DNA of 64,000 bases from an uncultured Alsobacter sp. (GTDB taxonomy: Bacteria > Pseudomonadota > Alphaproteobacteria > Rhizobiales > Beijerinckiaceae): assembly GCF_945952055.1 (NCBI RefSeq), contig NZ_CAMFHB010000004.1:124001-188000 (forward strand), written 5' to 3'. Shown one piece after another: positions 16,107-24,734 of the stretch. The position numbers were made by a program, and so were the translations under genes. Numbering within the stretch: position 1 is the stretch's first letter; each line of letters starts with the position of its first letter. The notes beneath the pieces were generated by a model. It worked only from the letters and a program-made list of their open reading frames with translations. It searched no databases and was not told the DNA's origin.

Positions 16107-18203
16107 ATGGCCGATCGGATCGATGCGATCGAGGAAGAAGCGGGGCTCTTCCTGGGCCCCGCGAGTGTCTGGCGCCTGCGCAACGGGCTCTTCGCCGCGC
16201 CGACGTTTCCCGACGAACGCATCCGCTACGTCACGGCCACCCTGGAGCTGCCCGGGCCGATGCCGGTGGACCGGCTCTTCATGCCGGGCCCCGGAAAGCG
16301 CTTCCGAACCGCTCTGCGCTGGGCCGGCTTCGACGCGCTGAAAGGCCCCACCTGCGTGCCGCTGATCATCCAGCTGCCGCCCAAGGCCGATCTGCGCAGC
16401 CTCACGCTGGGCGACCTCATCGGCATCCTGAAGCAGCCGCTCCTCGAGGCGCTGCCCGACTTTCGCATCGGCGAGCCCGGCTTTCGCCTGCGTCTCGGCG
16501 CACCGGTGGCGCAGGCCGTGGTGGCCCTGGACCAGCAGGCCTCGGCACGCCAGTGGCAGCCCGACGCGGCGCTTCCCGCGGACGAGCCACTGGCCGTCGT
16601 CGCGGTGATCGACGATGGCCTGCCTTTCGCGCACCGGGCGTTGCGCGACCCCACCGGGCGCTTCTCCCGCGTCGAGTTCTGCTGGCTGCAGGGCAACGCC
16701 GCCCAGCCCGACGATCCCTGGCCCGAGGACGGTTCGATCCCGACCGGGCGCGAGCTCTTCCGGGGCGACATCGACGCCCTGATCGCCACCCATGGCGACG
16801 ACGAGGACGTGCTCTACGACGCGTCCGGCGCGTTTGCGCTCGATGGCGCGCAAGGCTGCTCACTGCGCCGCTTCGCCTCGCACGGGGCCCATGTGCTCGG
16901 TGCGACGGCGGCGGCCACGGCCAAGGGGGCAGTCCGGTTCATCGGCGTGCAGCTCGCCCCGGCCGTGACGCTCGATACCGCCGGCGACGAGCGCTTCGCC
17001 GGCATCCTGCAGGCGATGCACTACGTTCTCGACCGCGCCGATCGGATCGCGGCGGGCTACGGCCGGCCCCGGCTGCCGTTGATCGTGAACTTCAGCTACG
17101 GCTACACGGGCGGCTCCCACGACGGCCTGGGCCGGGTCGCGCAACGCCTGCGCGACCTGCTCGACGTCCGGGTGCAGAGCGGCTCGCCCGTGCTGATGAC
17201 GCTGCCCGCCGGCAATGCCTTCCAGTCCCGGCTCAACGGCCGGCTCGATCCCGGCGACGGCGCCGAGGCTTTCTCGGCCGAGGTGCCGTGGGCGCTGCCC
17301 GCGAGCGACCGCACGCCGAGCCAGCTGGAGCTATGGTTCGCGCCGGGGGCGGACCTCGCCCGCCTGGAGATGACCATCGTCGATCCCCAGGGCACGGCGA
17401 CGGTTCTCGCCGCGGGCGATCTCGCCGACCCGGCGGCCGCCTACAAGATCAGGGACCGGACGGGCGTGGAGGTCGGCCGGGTCTGGAGCGAACCCGAAGG
17501 CGTCCACCCCACCCGACGCGGCCTGGTGGTCTCGCTGGTCGGGACGGACACCCTGCCCGGCCAGCCCCAGGCGGCGGCAGGGCGATGGAGACTTCGTCTG
17601 CGCGCAGCCCCGGCCGCCGCCCTCGCCGGCCCCATCGACGTGGGCATCCAACGCGACTTCGATCCGCTCGGATACCGCCGCGGCGGCCGGCAGAGCTGGC
17701 TCGACACGGACGAACCCTGGTTCGAGGACGACGGGACCTGGAGGGTCCAGGATACCCCCGGCGCGCTGATCACACGCTTCGGCTCGCTCAACGACCTGGC
17801 GACGGACGCGGCGCACACGATCGTGGTCGGCGGAACCGTGGCGATGGACGGAGGGCCGGCCGTGCACAGCTCGGCCGGACGGCTCGACGCCCCGGCGGGC
17901 CTTTCGGTCGACTGCGCGGCGCCCGTCGACGAGTCCGCCGTCCTGCCGGGGGTGCGCGGCATCGGCACGCGGAGCGGCTCGATCGTGCGCCTCACCGGGA
18001 CCAGCGTGGCGGCGCCGCAGGTCGGATGGCAGCTCGCCGCCGCCTTGGTGGACGCCGACGACAAGGGGCAGAACAAGCCCAACCTCGGACCGGACGCCGC
18101 TCCGTTCGACAGGACGCCCGACATGGTGCCGGACGTGACCGAAGACCCTGCCCTCGCGGCGCGGCGTGGCCGCAGGCTCCTGGACCGCCGGCCGCGGGAC
18201 TGA
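16107..18203 (+). CDS. Subtilase (S8) family serine peptidase
   Basis: This 698-residue serine protease has the complete subtilisin triad: Asp169 in VVAVIDDG, His259 in ASHGAHVLG and Ser633 in LTGTSVAAPQ. The oxyanion Asn370 is in LPAGN. Between Asn370 and Ser633 lies a roughly 180-residue insertion of beta-rich character (about 405-585) that separates the catalytic Ser from the rest of the domain. There is no Sec signal peptide, so it is either cytoplasmic or exported by another route. About 160 residues precede the catalytic core and may be a recognition domain or propeptide. It closes the regulator/PAP2/subtilase cassette. The natural substrate is unknown. Confidence 0.86.
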   Translation: MADRIDAIEEEAGLFLGPASVWRLRNGLFAAPTFPDERIRYVTATLELPGPMPVDRLFMPGPGKRFRTALRWAGFDALKGPTCVPLIIQLPPKADLRSLTLGDLIGILKQPLLEALPDFRIGEPGFRLRLGAPVAQAVVALDQQASARQWQPDAALPADEPLAVVAVIDDGLPFAHRALRDPTGRFSRVEFCWLQGNAAQPDDPWPEDGSIPTGRELFRGDIDALIATHGDDEDVLYDASGAFALDGAQGCSLRRFASHGAHVLGATAAATAKGAVRFIGVQLAPAVTLDTAGDERFAGILQAMHYVLDRADRIAAGYGRPRLPLIVNFSYGYTGGSHDGLGRVAQRLRDLLDVRVQSGSPVLMTLPAGNAFQSRLNGRLDPGDGAEAFSAEVPWALPASDRTPSQLELWFAPGADLARLEMTIVDPQGTATVLAAGDLADPAAAYKIRDRTGVEVGRVWSEPEGVHPTRRGLVVSLVGTDTLPGQPQAAAGRWRLRLRAAPAAALAGPIDVGIQRDFDPLGYRRGGRQSWLDTDEPWFEDDGTWRVQDTPGALITRFGSLNDLATDAAHTIVVGGTVAMDGGPAVHSSAGRLDAPAGLSVDCAAPVDESAVLPGVRGIGTRSGSIVRLTGTSVAAPQVGWQLAAALVDADDKGQNKPNLGPDAAPFDRTPDMVPDVTEDPALAARRGRRLLDRRPRD

Positions 18204-18525
18204 ACCCCACGCGCGTGAGAACCTGATAGCCGGCCCCACGACCCGTGGCGCGGCCCGCGCGCCCATATGCCAGCCCCGGACAGGCCTCTCCTTGCACGGC
18301 GTTCTCACGCCTGCCGCACCCGATTTCACGCCCAATTCCACTGCCCGAGCCCGGCGACGCGCCCACTCTCGCCCCGTCGCGTCCTCGTCCCGTCGGACGG
18401 CTGAAGCTCCGATGCCGAGACCCGCGACCGGTTGAACCGGGCACCGCCGCAGCGGCGGGCCCGCCCAAGGGCACGGAAGCGCGGCCGGCTTTGCCGGCAT
18501 CGCTCCACATCGAAGGAACTCGGTC
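18204..18525. other. 322-base intergenic stretch without a recognised gene
   Basis: Both strands have short GC-rich open frames (for example plus 18245-18529) but their composition is biased to Pro, Arg and Ala, and none has a convincing start. No strong hairpin or repeat was found. It presumably holds the promoter of the secreted-protein gene at 18526, which has GAAGGA 11 bases upstream. Confidence 0.5.
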
Positions 18526-18948
18526 ATGACACATGCCTGGCTCGGCCTGCGCCTCGGCTTATGCCTCGCGGCCTTCGCCGTCCTGCCCGCCACGTCGCTG
18601 GCGCACGGGGAGACGGCCCCCGTCCGCCCGGCCTTCTGCCCCGCCGGATACGAACTCTTCGGCTCCCTGTGCATCAGCGGAGCCACGGGCGACGTGCAGG
18701 TGCCCGCCACGCGCGGAGAGACCTATCGCAGGATCCGCGAGGCCTTCGACGAGCGCACGCTCTGCACGGCGTGGGACATCCACGTCATGACCCAGATCGA
18801 GGACTTCGCGCAGGAGGACGCATTCCCCACGCAGGCCCTCGTCCAGGCCCGGATGCAGCGGGAGGAGGCTCAGCGCCACATGCGGGCCAGCCGGTTCGCC
18901 GACGCCCTCGCGATCTACGAGCGGATCTTCACCGACATCGAGCCCTGA
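18526..18948 (+). CDS. Small secreted hypothetical protein
   Basis: This 140-residue protein begins with a Sec signal peptide (LGLRLGLCLAAFAVLPATSLAHG, cleavage probably after SLA near residue 26). The mature part starts Pro-rich and has a Cys pair in FCPAGYELFGSLC plus a Cys in RTLCTAWD. A C-terminal helical segment (QALVQARMQREEAQRHMRASRF) is followed by an acidic end. No family was recognised. It could be periplasmic. It follows the subtilase by about 320 bases on the same strand and is followed by a LysE-type exporter gene; a functional link to either is speculative. Confidence 0.7.
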   Translation: MTHAWLGLRLGLCLAAFAVLPATSLAHGETAPVRPAFCPAGYELFGSLCISGATGDVQVPATRGETYRRIREAFDERTLCTAWDIHVMTQIEDFAQEDAFPTQALVQARMQREEAQRHMRASRFADALAIYERIFTDIEP

Positions 18949-18997
18949 GCGTCGTCCGCGGCGCCCTTGCCCTTTCTCCGCGCGGATCGTTCAGCCC

Positions 18998-19615
18998 ATG
19001 CCCGTCATCGAGTTTCCGGCGACCTCGTCGCCGCTGACGCTGTTTGCCGTCGGTTATCTCGTCTGCCTCGCCACGCCCGGCCCCAACTTCATCATGATCG
19101 CCAGCATCGCCCTGCTGCGGGGCTGGCGGTCCTGCCTGCCGGTGTGCATCGGGGTGACGGCCGGCTCGATCTGCCTGGCGATCCTGGTCTACGGGGTCGT
19201 CGACCTGCTGCCGGATGCCGCCGTCGTCGACCGCGCGGCGCGCGCGGTGAGCGGCGTCCTGTTCCTCTACATCGCCTGGCGAACGCTGCGCTCGCGCCAT
19301 GTCTTCGCGCTGTCGGCGCCCACGCGGTCCGACTTCCACCTCGGGTTCTCGACCGCCTTTCTCAATCCGACGACCGGGACGTTCTTCATCGGTCACTTCC
19401 TCGCCTACAAGAGCGCGGCAACCCTGGACTACGCCGCGGTCGCGGTGCTGCTGGTGCTCGCGATCAGCATCGTGCGCAGCGGACTGATCGCGGCGGCGTT
19501 CGGGGTCTGGCGGGTGAAGACAATGGGCGAGCACGCGGCCCGGGCCGTCACCTGGCTGGCGGGCGGCCTGATGGCGGGCTTCGGCGGCATGGCGCTCGCC
19601 TCGCTGGTGCATTGA
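18998..19615 (+). CDS. LysE/RhtB family amino-acid exporter
   Basis: This is a 205-residue inner-membrane protein of the LysE family, exporting amino acids or related small molecules by proton antiport. It has the N-terminal family signature (LVCLATPGPNFIMI at about residues 21-34), six predicted membrane helices and the mid-protein STAFLNPTTGTFFI region. No partner regulator is adjacent, and the substrate cannot be predicted. The next gene begins 47 bases downstream on the same strand. Confidence 0.85.
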   Translation: MPVIEFPATSSPLTLFAVGYLVCLATPGPNFIMIASIALLRGWRSCLPVCIGVTAGSICLAILVYGVVDLLPDAAVVDRAARAVSGVLFLYIAWRTLRSRHVFALSAPTRSDFHLGFSTAFLNPTTGTFFIGHFLAYKSAATLDYAAVAVLLVLAISIVRSGLIAAAFGVWRVKTMGEHAARAVTWLAGGLMAGFGGMALASLVH

Positions 19616-19661
19616 GGGGTGGCAGCCCTAGGATGGGCTTCGCGCATCATCGAGCCCGCCC

Positions 19662-21155
19662 GTGCCCACCATCCCTCTCCGCCTGATTGCGTTCCTCGTC
19701 GGCATCGCCCTGTGCGGGACCGCGCTGTGGCACCTCGAGGCGGCGCGCTCGGGCCTGTCGATCCGGCCGCTCGCCGTGGGAGCCACGCCGGCGACCGTCT
19801 ATCGGCCGGCCAACGGCGGTCCCGCGCCCGCGATCGTCATCGCCCACGGCTTCGCCGGATCGCGACAGCTGATGGAGGCCTATGCGCTGACGCTGGCGCG
19901 GGCCGGTTACGTCGTCATGTCCTTCGACTTCGAGGGACATGGTCGCAACCCGACCCCGATGTCCGGCGACGTCACGCGGGTGGAGGGCACCACCGCCCTC
20001 CTGAAGCGGGAGATCGGGCGGGTGACGGACGCCGCCCTCGCTCTCCCCGGGGTCGACGGACGGGTGGCCCTGCTCGGTCATTCGATGGCCTCGGACATCA
20101 TCGTCCGGCAGGCCAGGGACGATCCCCGGGTGGCGGCGACGGTGGCGATTTCGATGTTCTCCCAGGCGGTGACGGCGACCGAGCCGAAGAACCTGCTCAT
20201 GATCTCCGGCGGTTGGGAGCAGTTCCTGCGCGACGATTCCCTGCGCAACGCGCGGCTCGCCGATCCGGCGGCGACCGAGGACGCGACGATCGGCGATCCG
20301 GCGCGGGGCACGGGCCGGCGCGCCGCCGTGGCGCAAGGCGTCGAGCATGTGAGCGTGCTCTACGCGACGGCGGCGATGGGCGAGGCGCGGGCCTGGCTCG
20401 ACCGGACCTTCGGGCGGACCAGCAGCGGCCCCGTGGCAGCCACCGGCGGCTGGATCGTGCTGCTGATGGCTGGCCTCGTGGTGCTCGCCTGGCCCCTGGC
20501 GCGGCTGTTGCCCGCCGGCGCGGCCCCGCCCCCGCCCGTGCCGTTGCGCGGTTTCCTTCTGGCCGTTCTGGTGCCGGCGGCGGTGACGCCGCTGGTGCTC
20601 ACCCTGTTCGACACGCGCTTCCTGCCCGTGCTCGTGGCCGACTACCTCGCCGTCCATCTCTTCGTGTACGGGGCGATCTCACTGGCGATCCTGCTGTGGT
20701 CCGGCATCCGTCCGGGAGCCGTCGCCTGGAGCGCCGGCCTCGCGCTGGCCGCCTACGGGATCACGGTGTTCGGCGGCGGGCTCGACCGCTACGTCGCTTC
20801 GTTCATGCCCATTCCGGCCCGCCTACCCATCATCGCCGTCATCGCGGTCGGCGCCATCGCCTACATGGTCTCCGACAGCCTCGCGACGGAGGGCGGCCGG
20901 GCCTCGTTCTGGCGCGTGCTCGCCGCCCGCGGCGCCTTCCTCGCCTCGCTCGGCGCCGCCGTGGCGCTCGACTTCCACCGGCTCTTCTTCCTGGTGATCA
21001 TCATCCCGGTGATCGTGCTCTACTACGTCGTGTTCGGGCTGATGGGCGGCTGGGTGGGCCGACGCACGCTCTCCCCCGTGGCCGTGGGGCTGGGGCTCGG
21101 GCTGATCCTGGCCTGGTCGCTCGGGGTGACGTTCCCGATGTTCTCACCGGGCTAG
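19662..21155 (+). CDS. Membrane-anchored alpha/beta hydrolase with C-terminal multi-helix domain
   Basis: This 497-residue protein combines an N-terminal membrane anchor (about 7-24), an alpha/beta hydrolase domain (about 35-250) and a C-terminal membrane domain of about seven helices (about 260-495). The hydrolase part has the oxyanion motif AHGFAGS and the nucleophile elbow LLGHSMASD with Ser141. His in GVEHVSVLY is the likely third triad member. The GTG at 19662 begins just before the first hydrophobic stretch. The fusion of a dienelactone-hydrolase-like domain to a polytopic membrane domain suggests action at the membrane on a lipid or exported ester. Substrate unknown. Confidence 0.75.
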   Translation: MPTIPLRLIAFLVGIALCGTALWHLEAARSGLSIRPLAVGATPATVYRPANGGPAPAIVIAHGFAGSRQLMEAYALTLARAGYVVMSFDFEGHGRNPTPMSGDVTRVEGTTALLKREIGRVTDAALALPGVDGRVALLGHSMASDIIVRQARDDPRVAATVAISMFSQAVTATEPKNLLMISGGWEQFLRDDSLRNARLADPAATEDATIGDPARGTGRRAAVAQGVEHVSVLYATAAMGEARAWLDRTFGRTSSGPVAATGGWIVLLMAGLVVLAWPLARLLPAGAAPPPPVPLRGFLLAVLVPAAVTPLVLTLFDTRFLPVLVADYLAVHLFVYGAISLAILLWSGIRPGAVAWSAGLALAAYGITVFGGGLDRYVASFMPIPARLPIIAVIAVGAIAYMVSDSLATEGGRASFWRVLAARGAFLASLGAAVALDFHRLFFLVIIIPVIVLYYVVFGLMGGWVGRRTLSPVAVGLGLGLILAWSLGVTFPMFSPG

Positions 21156-21165
21156 CATAGCCGCA

Positions 21166-21588
21166 TCAAGGCGCTGGCGGCCTTGCGCCCCAATCGGAGA
21201 CCAACAGGCCCGGCACACGGTCGAACTCACGCCGGTTGTTCGTGACGAGCAGGGCGTCCCGCCGCCTGGCCTGGGCAGCGATCAGTATGTCGTGAACGCC
21301 GATTGGCGTGCCCATTCGCTCCAGGAATGCGCGAATGTCTCCCGCAACGGCAGCGTCCTCTTCATCAAACGGCACGATGCTCTCGATCGCCGACATGAAC
21401 ACCGTCAAACGCTCGCGGCTTCGGACAGGATCCCGGCTCTTGCTGGCCCCGTATTCGAGTTCCGCGACGACGATGGACGAGAGATGGAAGCGATTTGCCG
21501 CACCGAGCTCTGCGGCCATCCGCTCAGCGAAGATCGGGACCCGCCTCGTCATGATGCCAATCACGACGTTCGTGTCGAGGAACGTCAT
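21166..21588 (-). CDS. vapC: VapC-type PIN-domain ribonuclease toxin
   Basis: This is a 140-residue PIN-domain toxin; VapC proteins cleave tRNA or rRNA when freed from antitoxin. The acidic catalytic residues are in the expected places: Asp5 in FLDTNVVIG, Glu in VAELEYG, Asp in GVHDILIAAQA and the terminal LVTNNRREF. It begins 6 bases after the antitoxin stop, and the two are co-transcribed. The base composition is less GC-rich than the flanking genes, which fits acquisition by transfer. Confidence 0.9.
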   Translation of the reverse strand: MTFLDTNVVIGIMTRRVPIFAERMAAELGAANRFHLSSIVVAELEYGASKSRDPVRSRERLTVFMSAIESIVPFDEEDAAVAGDIRAFLERMGTPIGVHDILIAAQARRRDALLVTNNRREFDRVPGLLVSDWGARPPAP

Positions 21589-21594
21589 GGAAGC

Positions 21595-21855
21595 CTAGTC
21601 GAAACGGATGTCTTCCGAGGGGCGCGACGGATCACGGTCCACGTCCGGGAACTCGTCGTTCAGGAAGCCATCGAGCTTCGCGCGCCAGGCTGCTACGTCG
21701 AAGGGAGGCTTTTGCATGGGTTCCAGAACGACGCGGCCACCATCCCTCCACACGAAGACCTCGGTTCCCTCGAATCGGAACTCCTTGGGAAGCCTTACGG
21801 CCTGGCTTCGTCCGTGCATGAAGAGCTTCGCTGTCGCTGGCTTCGCTTGAGTCAT
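21595..21855 (-). CDS. vapB: VapB-type AbrB/SpoVT-fold antitoxin
   Basis: This 86-residue antitoxin has an N-terminal swapped-hairpin DNA-binding domain (ATAKLFMHGRSQAVRLPKEF, the usual VapB form) and a C-terminal toxin-binding tail (PPFDVAAWRAKLDGFLNDEF). The start at 21855 has GGGAG 9 bases upstream. A perfect 24-base palindrome lies 16 bases upstream of the start and should be its autoregulatory operator. It is the first gene of the vapBC pair. Confidence 0.9.
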   Translation of the reverse strand: MTQAKPATAKLFMHGRSQAVRLPKEFRFEGTEVFVWRDGGRVVLEPMQKPPFDVAAWRAKLDGFLNDEFPDVDRDPSRPSEDIRFD

Positions 21856-21870
21856 CGGAGCTCCCGCATC

Positions 21871-21894
21871 TGGTATCTATCATGATAGATACCA
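21871..21894. promoter_or_regulatory. Perfect 24-base palindromic operator of vapBC
   Basis: The half-site TGGTATCTATCA is followed directly by its exact reverse complement, with no spacer and no mismatch. The position, just upstream of vapB and overlapping the AT-rich promoter zone, matches conditional autoregulation by VapBC complexes. Confidence 0.8.
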
Positions 21895-21924
21895 CGGGGC
21901 GATCGACGCCACAAACGGGGGTGC

Positions 21925-22983
21925 TCACGCCCCCAGCACGATCAGGTCGCGCGACGAGAGCGAGACCTGCGTGGACGTGCCCGGCATGGGCGGCACGAAG
22001 CCGGACTGGTTGAAGGTGTCGATGGACAGGAGCGCGTCGCCGGCCCGCGCGCGCAGGCGGACGACGGAGCCGAGGAAATGCACGTCCTCGATCTCGGCGG
22101 GCAGGACGATGTCTCGGCCCGGGGCCGCGCCGAGCGCCACGCCTTCCGGACGCACCGCGAGGCCGATGGTCTGGCCCGCGGGCACGGTCACCGGTTCGGG
22201 CAGCGTGACGGACAGGCCCGCCAGGGTGACCCGGCCTTGCGCCGCATCGTCGACCCGGGCCTCGAAGATGTTCAGCGTGCCCACGAAGGTCGCGACGAAG
22301 CGCGTCGTGGGCCGATTGTAGACCGTGGCCGGAACGCCGACCTGCTCGGCGATGCCACCGTTCATCACCACCACGCGGTCGGAGATGCTGAGCGCCTCCT
22401 CCTGGTCATGGGTCACGAAGACCGTGGTGATGCCGAGCTCGCGCTGGATGCGCCGGATTTCGGTGCGCAGCGACACGCGAATCTTGGCGTCCAGCGCCGA
22501 GAGCGGCTCGTCCAGCAGCAGCACCTTGGGCCGCGGGGCCAGGGCGCGGGCGAGCGCGACACGCTGCTGCTGGCCACCGGAGAGCTGGAACGGGTAGCGA
22601 CCGCCGAGCTCGGGCAGGCCGATGAGCGAGAGCATCTCGGTGACGCGGGCGGCAGCCTCGGCCTTCGGCACGCCGGCGACCTTCAGGCCGAAGCCGATGT
22701 TCTGGGCGACCGTCAGGTTCGGGAACAGGGCGTAGGACTGGAACACCATGCCGATGCGGCGCTGGTTGGCGCGCTGGTGCGTGACGTCGGCGCCGTCGAG
22801 GCGGACGATCCCGGAGGTCGGGGTCTCGAAGCCGGCGAGCATGCGCAACACGGTGGTCTTGCCGCAGCCTGACGGCCCGAGCAGCGAGATGAACTCGCCC
22901 TTCTCGATCGACAGGTTGAAGTCCTTGACCACCTTCACGGTGCCGAAGGACTTCTCGATGTGGCTGAGCTCGAGGAAGGACAT
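21925..22983 (-). CDS. ABC transporter ATP-binding protein, PotA/FbpC type
   Basis: This 352-residue importer ATPase has Walker A GPSGCGKTT (about 38-46), Q-loop VFQSYALFP, signature LSGGQQQR, Walker B LLLDEPLSALD, H-loop FVTHDQEE, and a C-terminal TOBE regulatory domain after about 240. The ATG at 22983 overlaps the permease stop in TGATG, giving translational coupling. It is the last gene of the binding-protein/permease/permease/ATPase operon and powers uptake of that system's substrate. Confidence 0.9.
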   Translation of the reverse strand: MSFLELSHIEKSFGTVKVVKDFNLSIEKGEFISLLGPSGCGKTTVLRMLAGFETPTSGIVRLDGADVTHQRANQRRIGMVFQSYALFPNLTVAQNIGFGLKVAGVPKAEAAARVTEMLSLIGLPELGGRYPFQLSGGQQQRVALARALAPRPKVLLLDEPLSALDAKIRVSLRTEIRRIQRELGITTVFVTHDQEEALSISDRVVVMNGGIAEQVGVPATVYNRPTTRFVATFVGTLNIFEARVDDAAQGRVTLAGLSVTLPEPVTVPAGQTIGLAVRPEGVALGAAPGRDIVLPAEIEDVHFLGSVVRLRARAGDALLSIDTFNQSGFVPPMPGTSTQVSLSSRDLIVLGA

Positions 22984-23771
22984 CAGGACCGCACTCTCGC
23001 ATGGCGGGACAGGCGCGTGCCGAGCTGGATCAGCCCCATGCACGCCCAGGTGATGACGAAGGCGATGACGGCGAGCGCCGCCGGCTCGTAGGCCTTGTTG
23101 CCGCCGGTCCAGACCATGTAGGGGCCGAAGGCCGGACGGTTGAGCAGGGCCGCGAAGACGTATTCGCCGATGACGATGGCAAAGGTCATGAACGCGCCGG
23201 ACACGACGGAGCCCAGCACGTTGGGGATGATGAGCTTGCCTATGATGGTGAACCAGCCGGCGCCCAGGCTCTGGGCCGCCTCGGTGAGCGTGCGCACGTC
23301 GATGGTGCGCAGTCCCGTGTCGACGGACCGGTACATGTAGGGCAGCGCGAGGATCGCGTAGCCGCACATCAGGAGCACGTTCGTGCCGAAGGCGGACCCC
23401 GTCAGCGGCAGGATGCTCGAGGTGTTGTAGAGGCGGATGTAGCCGAACACGATGACGATCGGCGGGATCACCAGCGGCAGCAGCGTGATGAACTCGATGT
23501 AGGGCCGCAATCCGGGCAGCCTCAGACGGACCCAGAAGGCCGTCGGCGTCACCACGATGATGCCGAGCACGATGGTGAGCAGCGCCATGACCGCCGAATA
23601 GGCGAAGGTCGCCTGGAACTGCGGGTCGGCGAGGACGCGCTCATAGGCGTCGAACGAGTAGACGCCGCGTCGGGCGCGCAGCGAGAACTCGAAGGTGCCG
23701 ATGAGCGGAAGGAAGAAGTAGAGGGCGCCCAGAACGAAGACGATCCACCACCAGAGCCGGGCCAGCCTCAT
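22983..23771 (-). CDS. ABC transporter permease, PotC type
   Basis: This 262-residue inner-membrane permease has six predicted helices and the cytoplasmic EAA loop EAAQSLGAGWFTIIG that contacts the ATPase. It overlaps the upstream permease by 4 bases and the ATPase by 1 base. A short cytoplasmic start (MRLARLWWW) precedes the first helix, as in PotC/FbpB-type second permeases. Confidence 0.88.
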   Translation of the reverse strand: MRLARLWWWIVFVLGALYFFLPLIGTFEFSLRARRGVYSFDAYERVLADPQFQATFAYSAVMALLTIVLGIIVVTPTAFWVRLRLPGLRPYIEFITLLPLVIPPIVIVFGYIRLYNTSSILPLTGSAFGTNVLLMCGYAILALPYMYRSVDTGLRTIDVRTLTEAAQSLGAGWFTIIGKLIIPNVLGSVVSGAFMTFAIVIGEYVFAALLNRPAFGPYMVWTGGNKAYEPAALAVIAFVITWACMGLIQLGTRLSRHARVRS

Positions 23772-24652
23772 TTGAGCCACCGCTCCGAACGGGTGCGCAG
23801 CGCGATGTAGATCACGTTGGCGACGCCGGTGATGACGATCATGCCGAAGGCCACGGCGAACCCGAGATGCGGATCCTGCAGGACGTCGCCGCGGATCTGG
23901 GCGAAGAGCACGATCGGCAGGATGGAGAGCTGCGAGCCGGTGAGCGACATCGCCGTCGCCACGGCGCCGAAGGCGTTGGCGAACAGCAGCGCGAAGGTGC
24001 CGAGCAGGGTCGGCCACAGGATCGGCAGCGCGACCATGCGCCAGTACTGGCCGGCGCTGGCGCCCAGGCTCTCGGCCGCCTCGCGCCACTCGCGCTTGAG
24101 GCCGTCGAGGGCCGGCGTGACGATGAGGATCATCAGCGGGATCTGGAAGTAGAGGTAGGTCAGCGTCAGCCCGGTGAAGCTGATGAGGTTGAAGCCGGTC
24201 GAGTAGATGTTGAAGCCGAACCAGTCCCGCAGCAGGACGGTGACGAGGCCGAGCCGCCCGAGAGTCGCGATGAAGGCGAAGGACAGCGGCACGCCGGCGA
24301 AGTTGGACGCGACGCCGGAAAACGTCAGCGTGCTCTCGCGCAGGAAGCCGGGCAGCTTGCCCAGCGTGATCGCGATGGCCAGCAGGAGGCCGATGACGCA
24401 GCCGAGAAGGGCCGTGAGGACGCTGAGCTTCACCGAGATCCACGTCGCGGCGAGGATGTTGCTCGCCGCCAGACCGTAGATGTGGTCGAGCGTGAAGGCG
24501 CCGTCCTTCGTCGTGAACGCGCCGACCACGATGTAGAGCGTCGGCAGGATCAGGAAGAGGATCGCGAACAGGAAGAAGGGCCCGACCCCGATCCAATCGA
24601 GCGGCAGGCGTGCGAGCAGTCCCGTTCGGGCCTGGAGGCTCGGTTGCGACAT
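23768..24652 (-). CDS. ABC transporter permease, PotB type
   Basis: This 294-residue inner-membrane permease has about six helices, the first at about residues 25-45, and the EAA loop EAAESLGASAGQYWR. The gene begins 82 bases after the binding-protein stop, with a perfect 10-base-pair hairpin in between. With the following permease it forms the heterodimeric channel of the importer. Confidence 0.88.
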   Translation of the reverse strand: MSQPSLQARTGLLARLPLDWIGVGPFFLFAILFLILPTLYIVVGAFTTKDGAFTLDHIYGLAASNILAATWISVKLSVLTALLGCVIGLLLAIAITLGKLPGFLRESTLTFSGVASNFAGVPLSFAFIATLGRLGLVTVLLRDWFGFNIYSTGFNLISFTGLTLTYLYFQIPLMILIVTPALDGLKREWREAAESLGASAGQYWRMVALPILWPTLLGTFALLFANAFGAVATAMSLTGSQLSILPIVLFAQIRGDVLQDPHLGFAVAFGMIVITGVANVIYIALRTRSERWLK

Positions 24653-24676
24653 GGGGTCCGGAAGGCCTGTAACGAA

Positions 24677-24700
24677 CCTCCGCCCCGAAAGGGGCGGAGG
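24677..24700 (-). terminator. Intercistronic hairpin between binding-protein and permease genes
   Basis: CCTCCGCCCC and GGGGCGGAGG form a perfect 10-base-pair stem around a 4-base loop. No T-tract follows, so it is more likely to protect or attenuate: it would leave the binding-protein message more abundant than the permease message. Confidence 0.65.
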
Positions 24701-24734
24701 CGATGACGTGAACGCCGCAGGGTGCGGCGCAGGC

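Noticed and set aside
14826-16853. A 675-codon open frame on the minus strand opposite the PAP2-like and subtilase genes
   Set aside because: It is a mirror of real genes: the plus-strand frames have complete catalytic motifs, while this one is biased to Arg, Gly, His and Glu with no recognisable domain.
18166-18529. Short plus-strand open frames after the subtilase gene
   Set aside because: They are Pro/Arg/Ser-rich, lack ribosome-binding sites and overlap each other in different frames; they look like non-coding GC-rich sequence.
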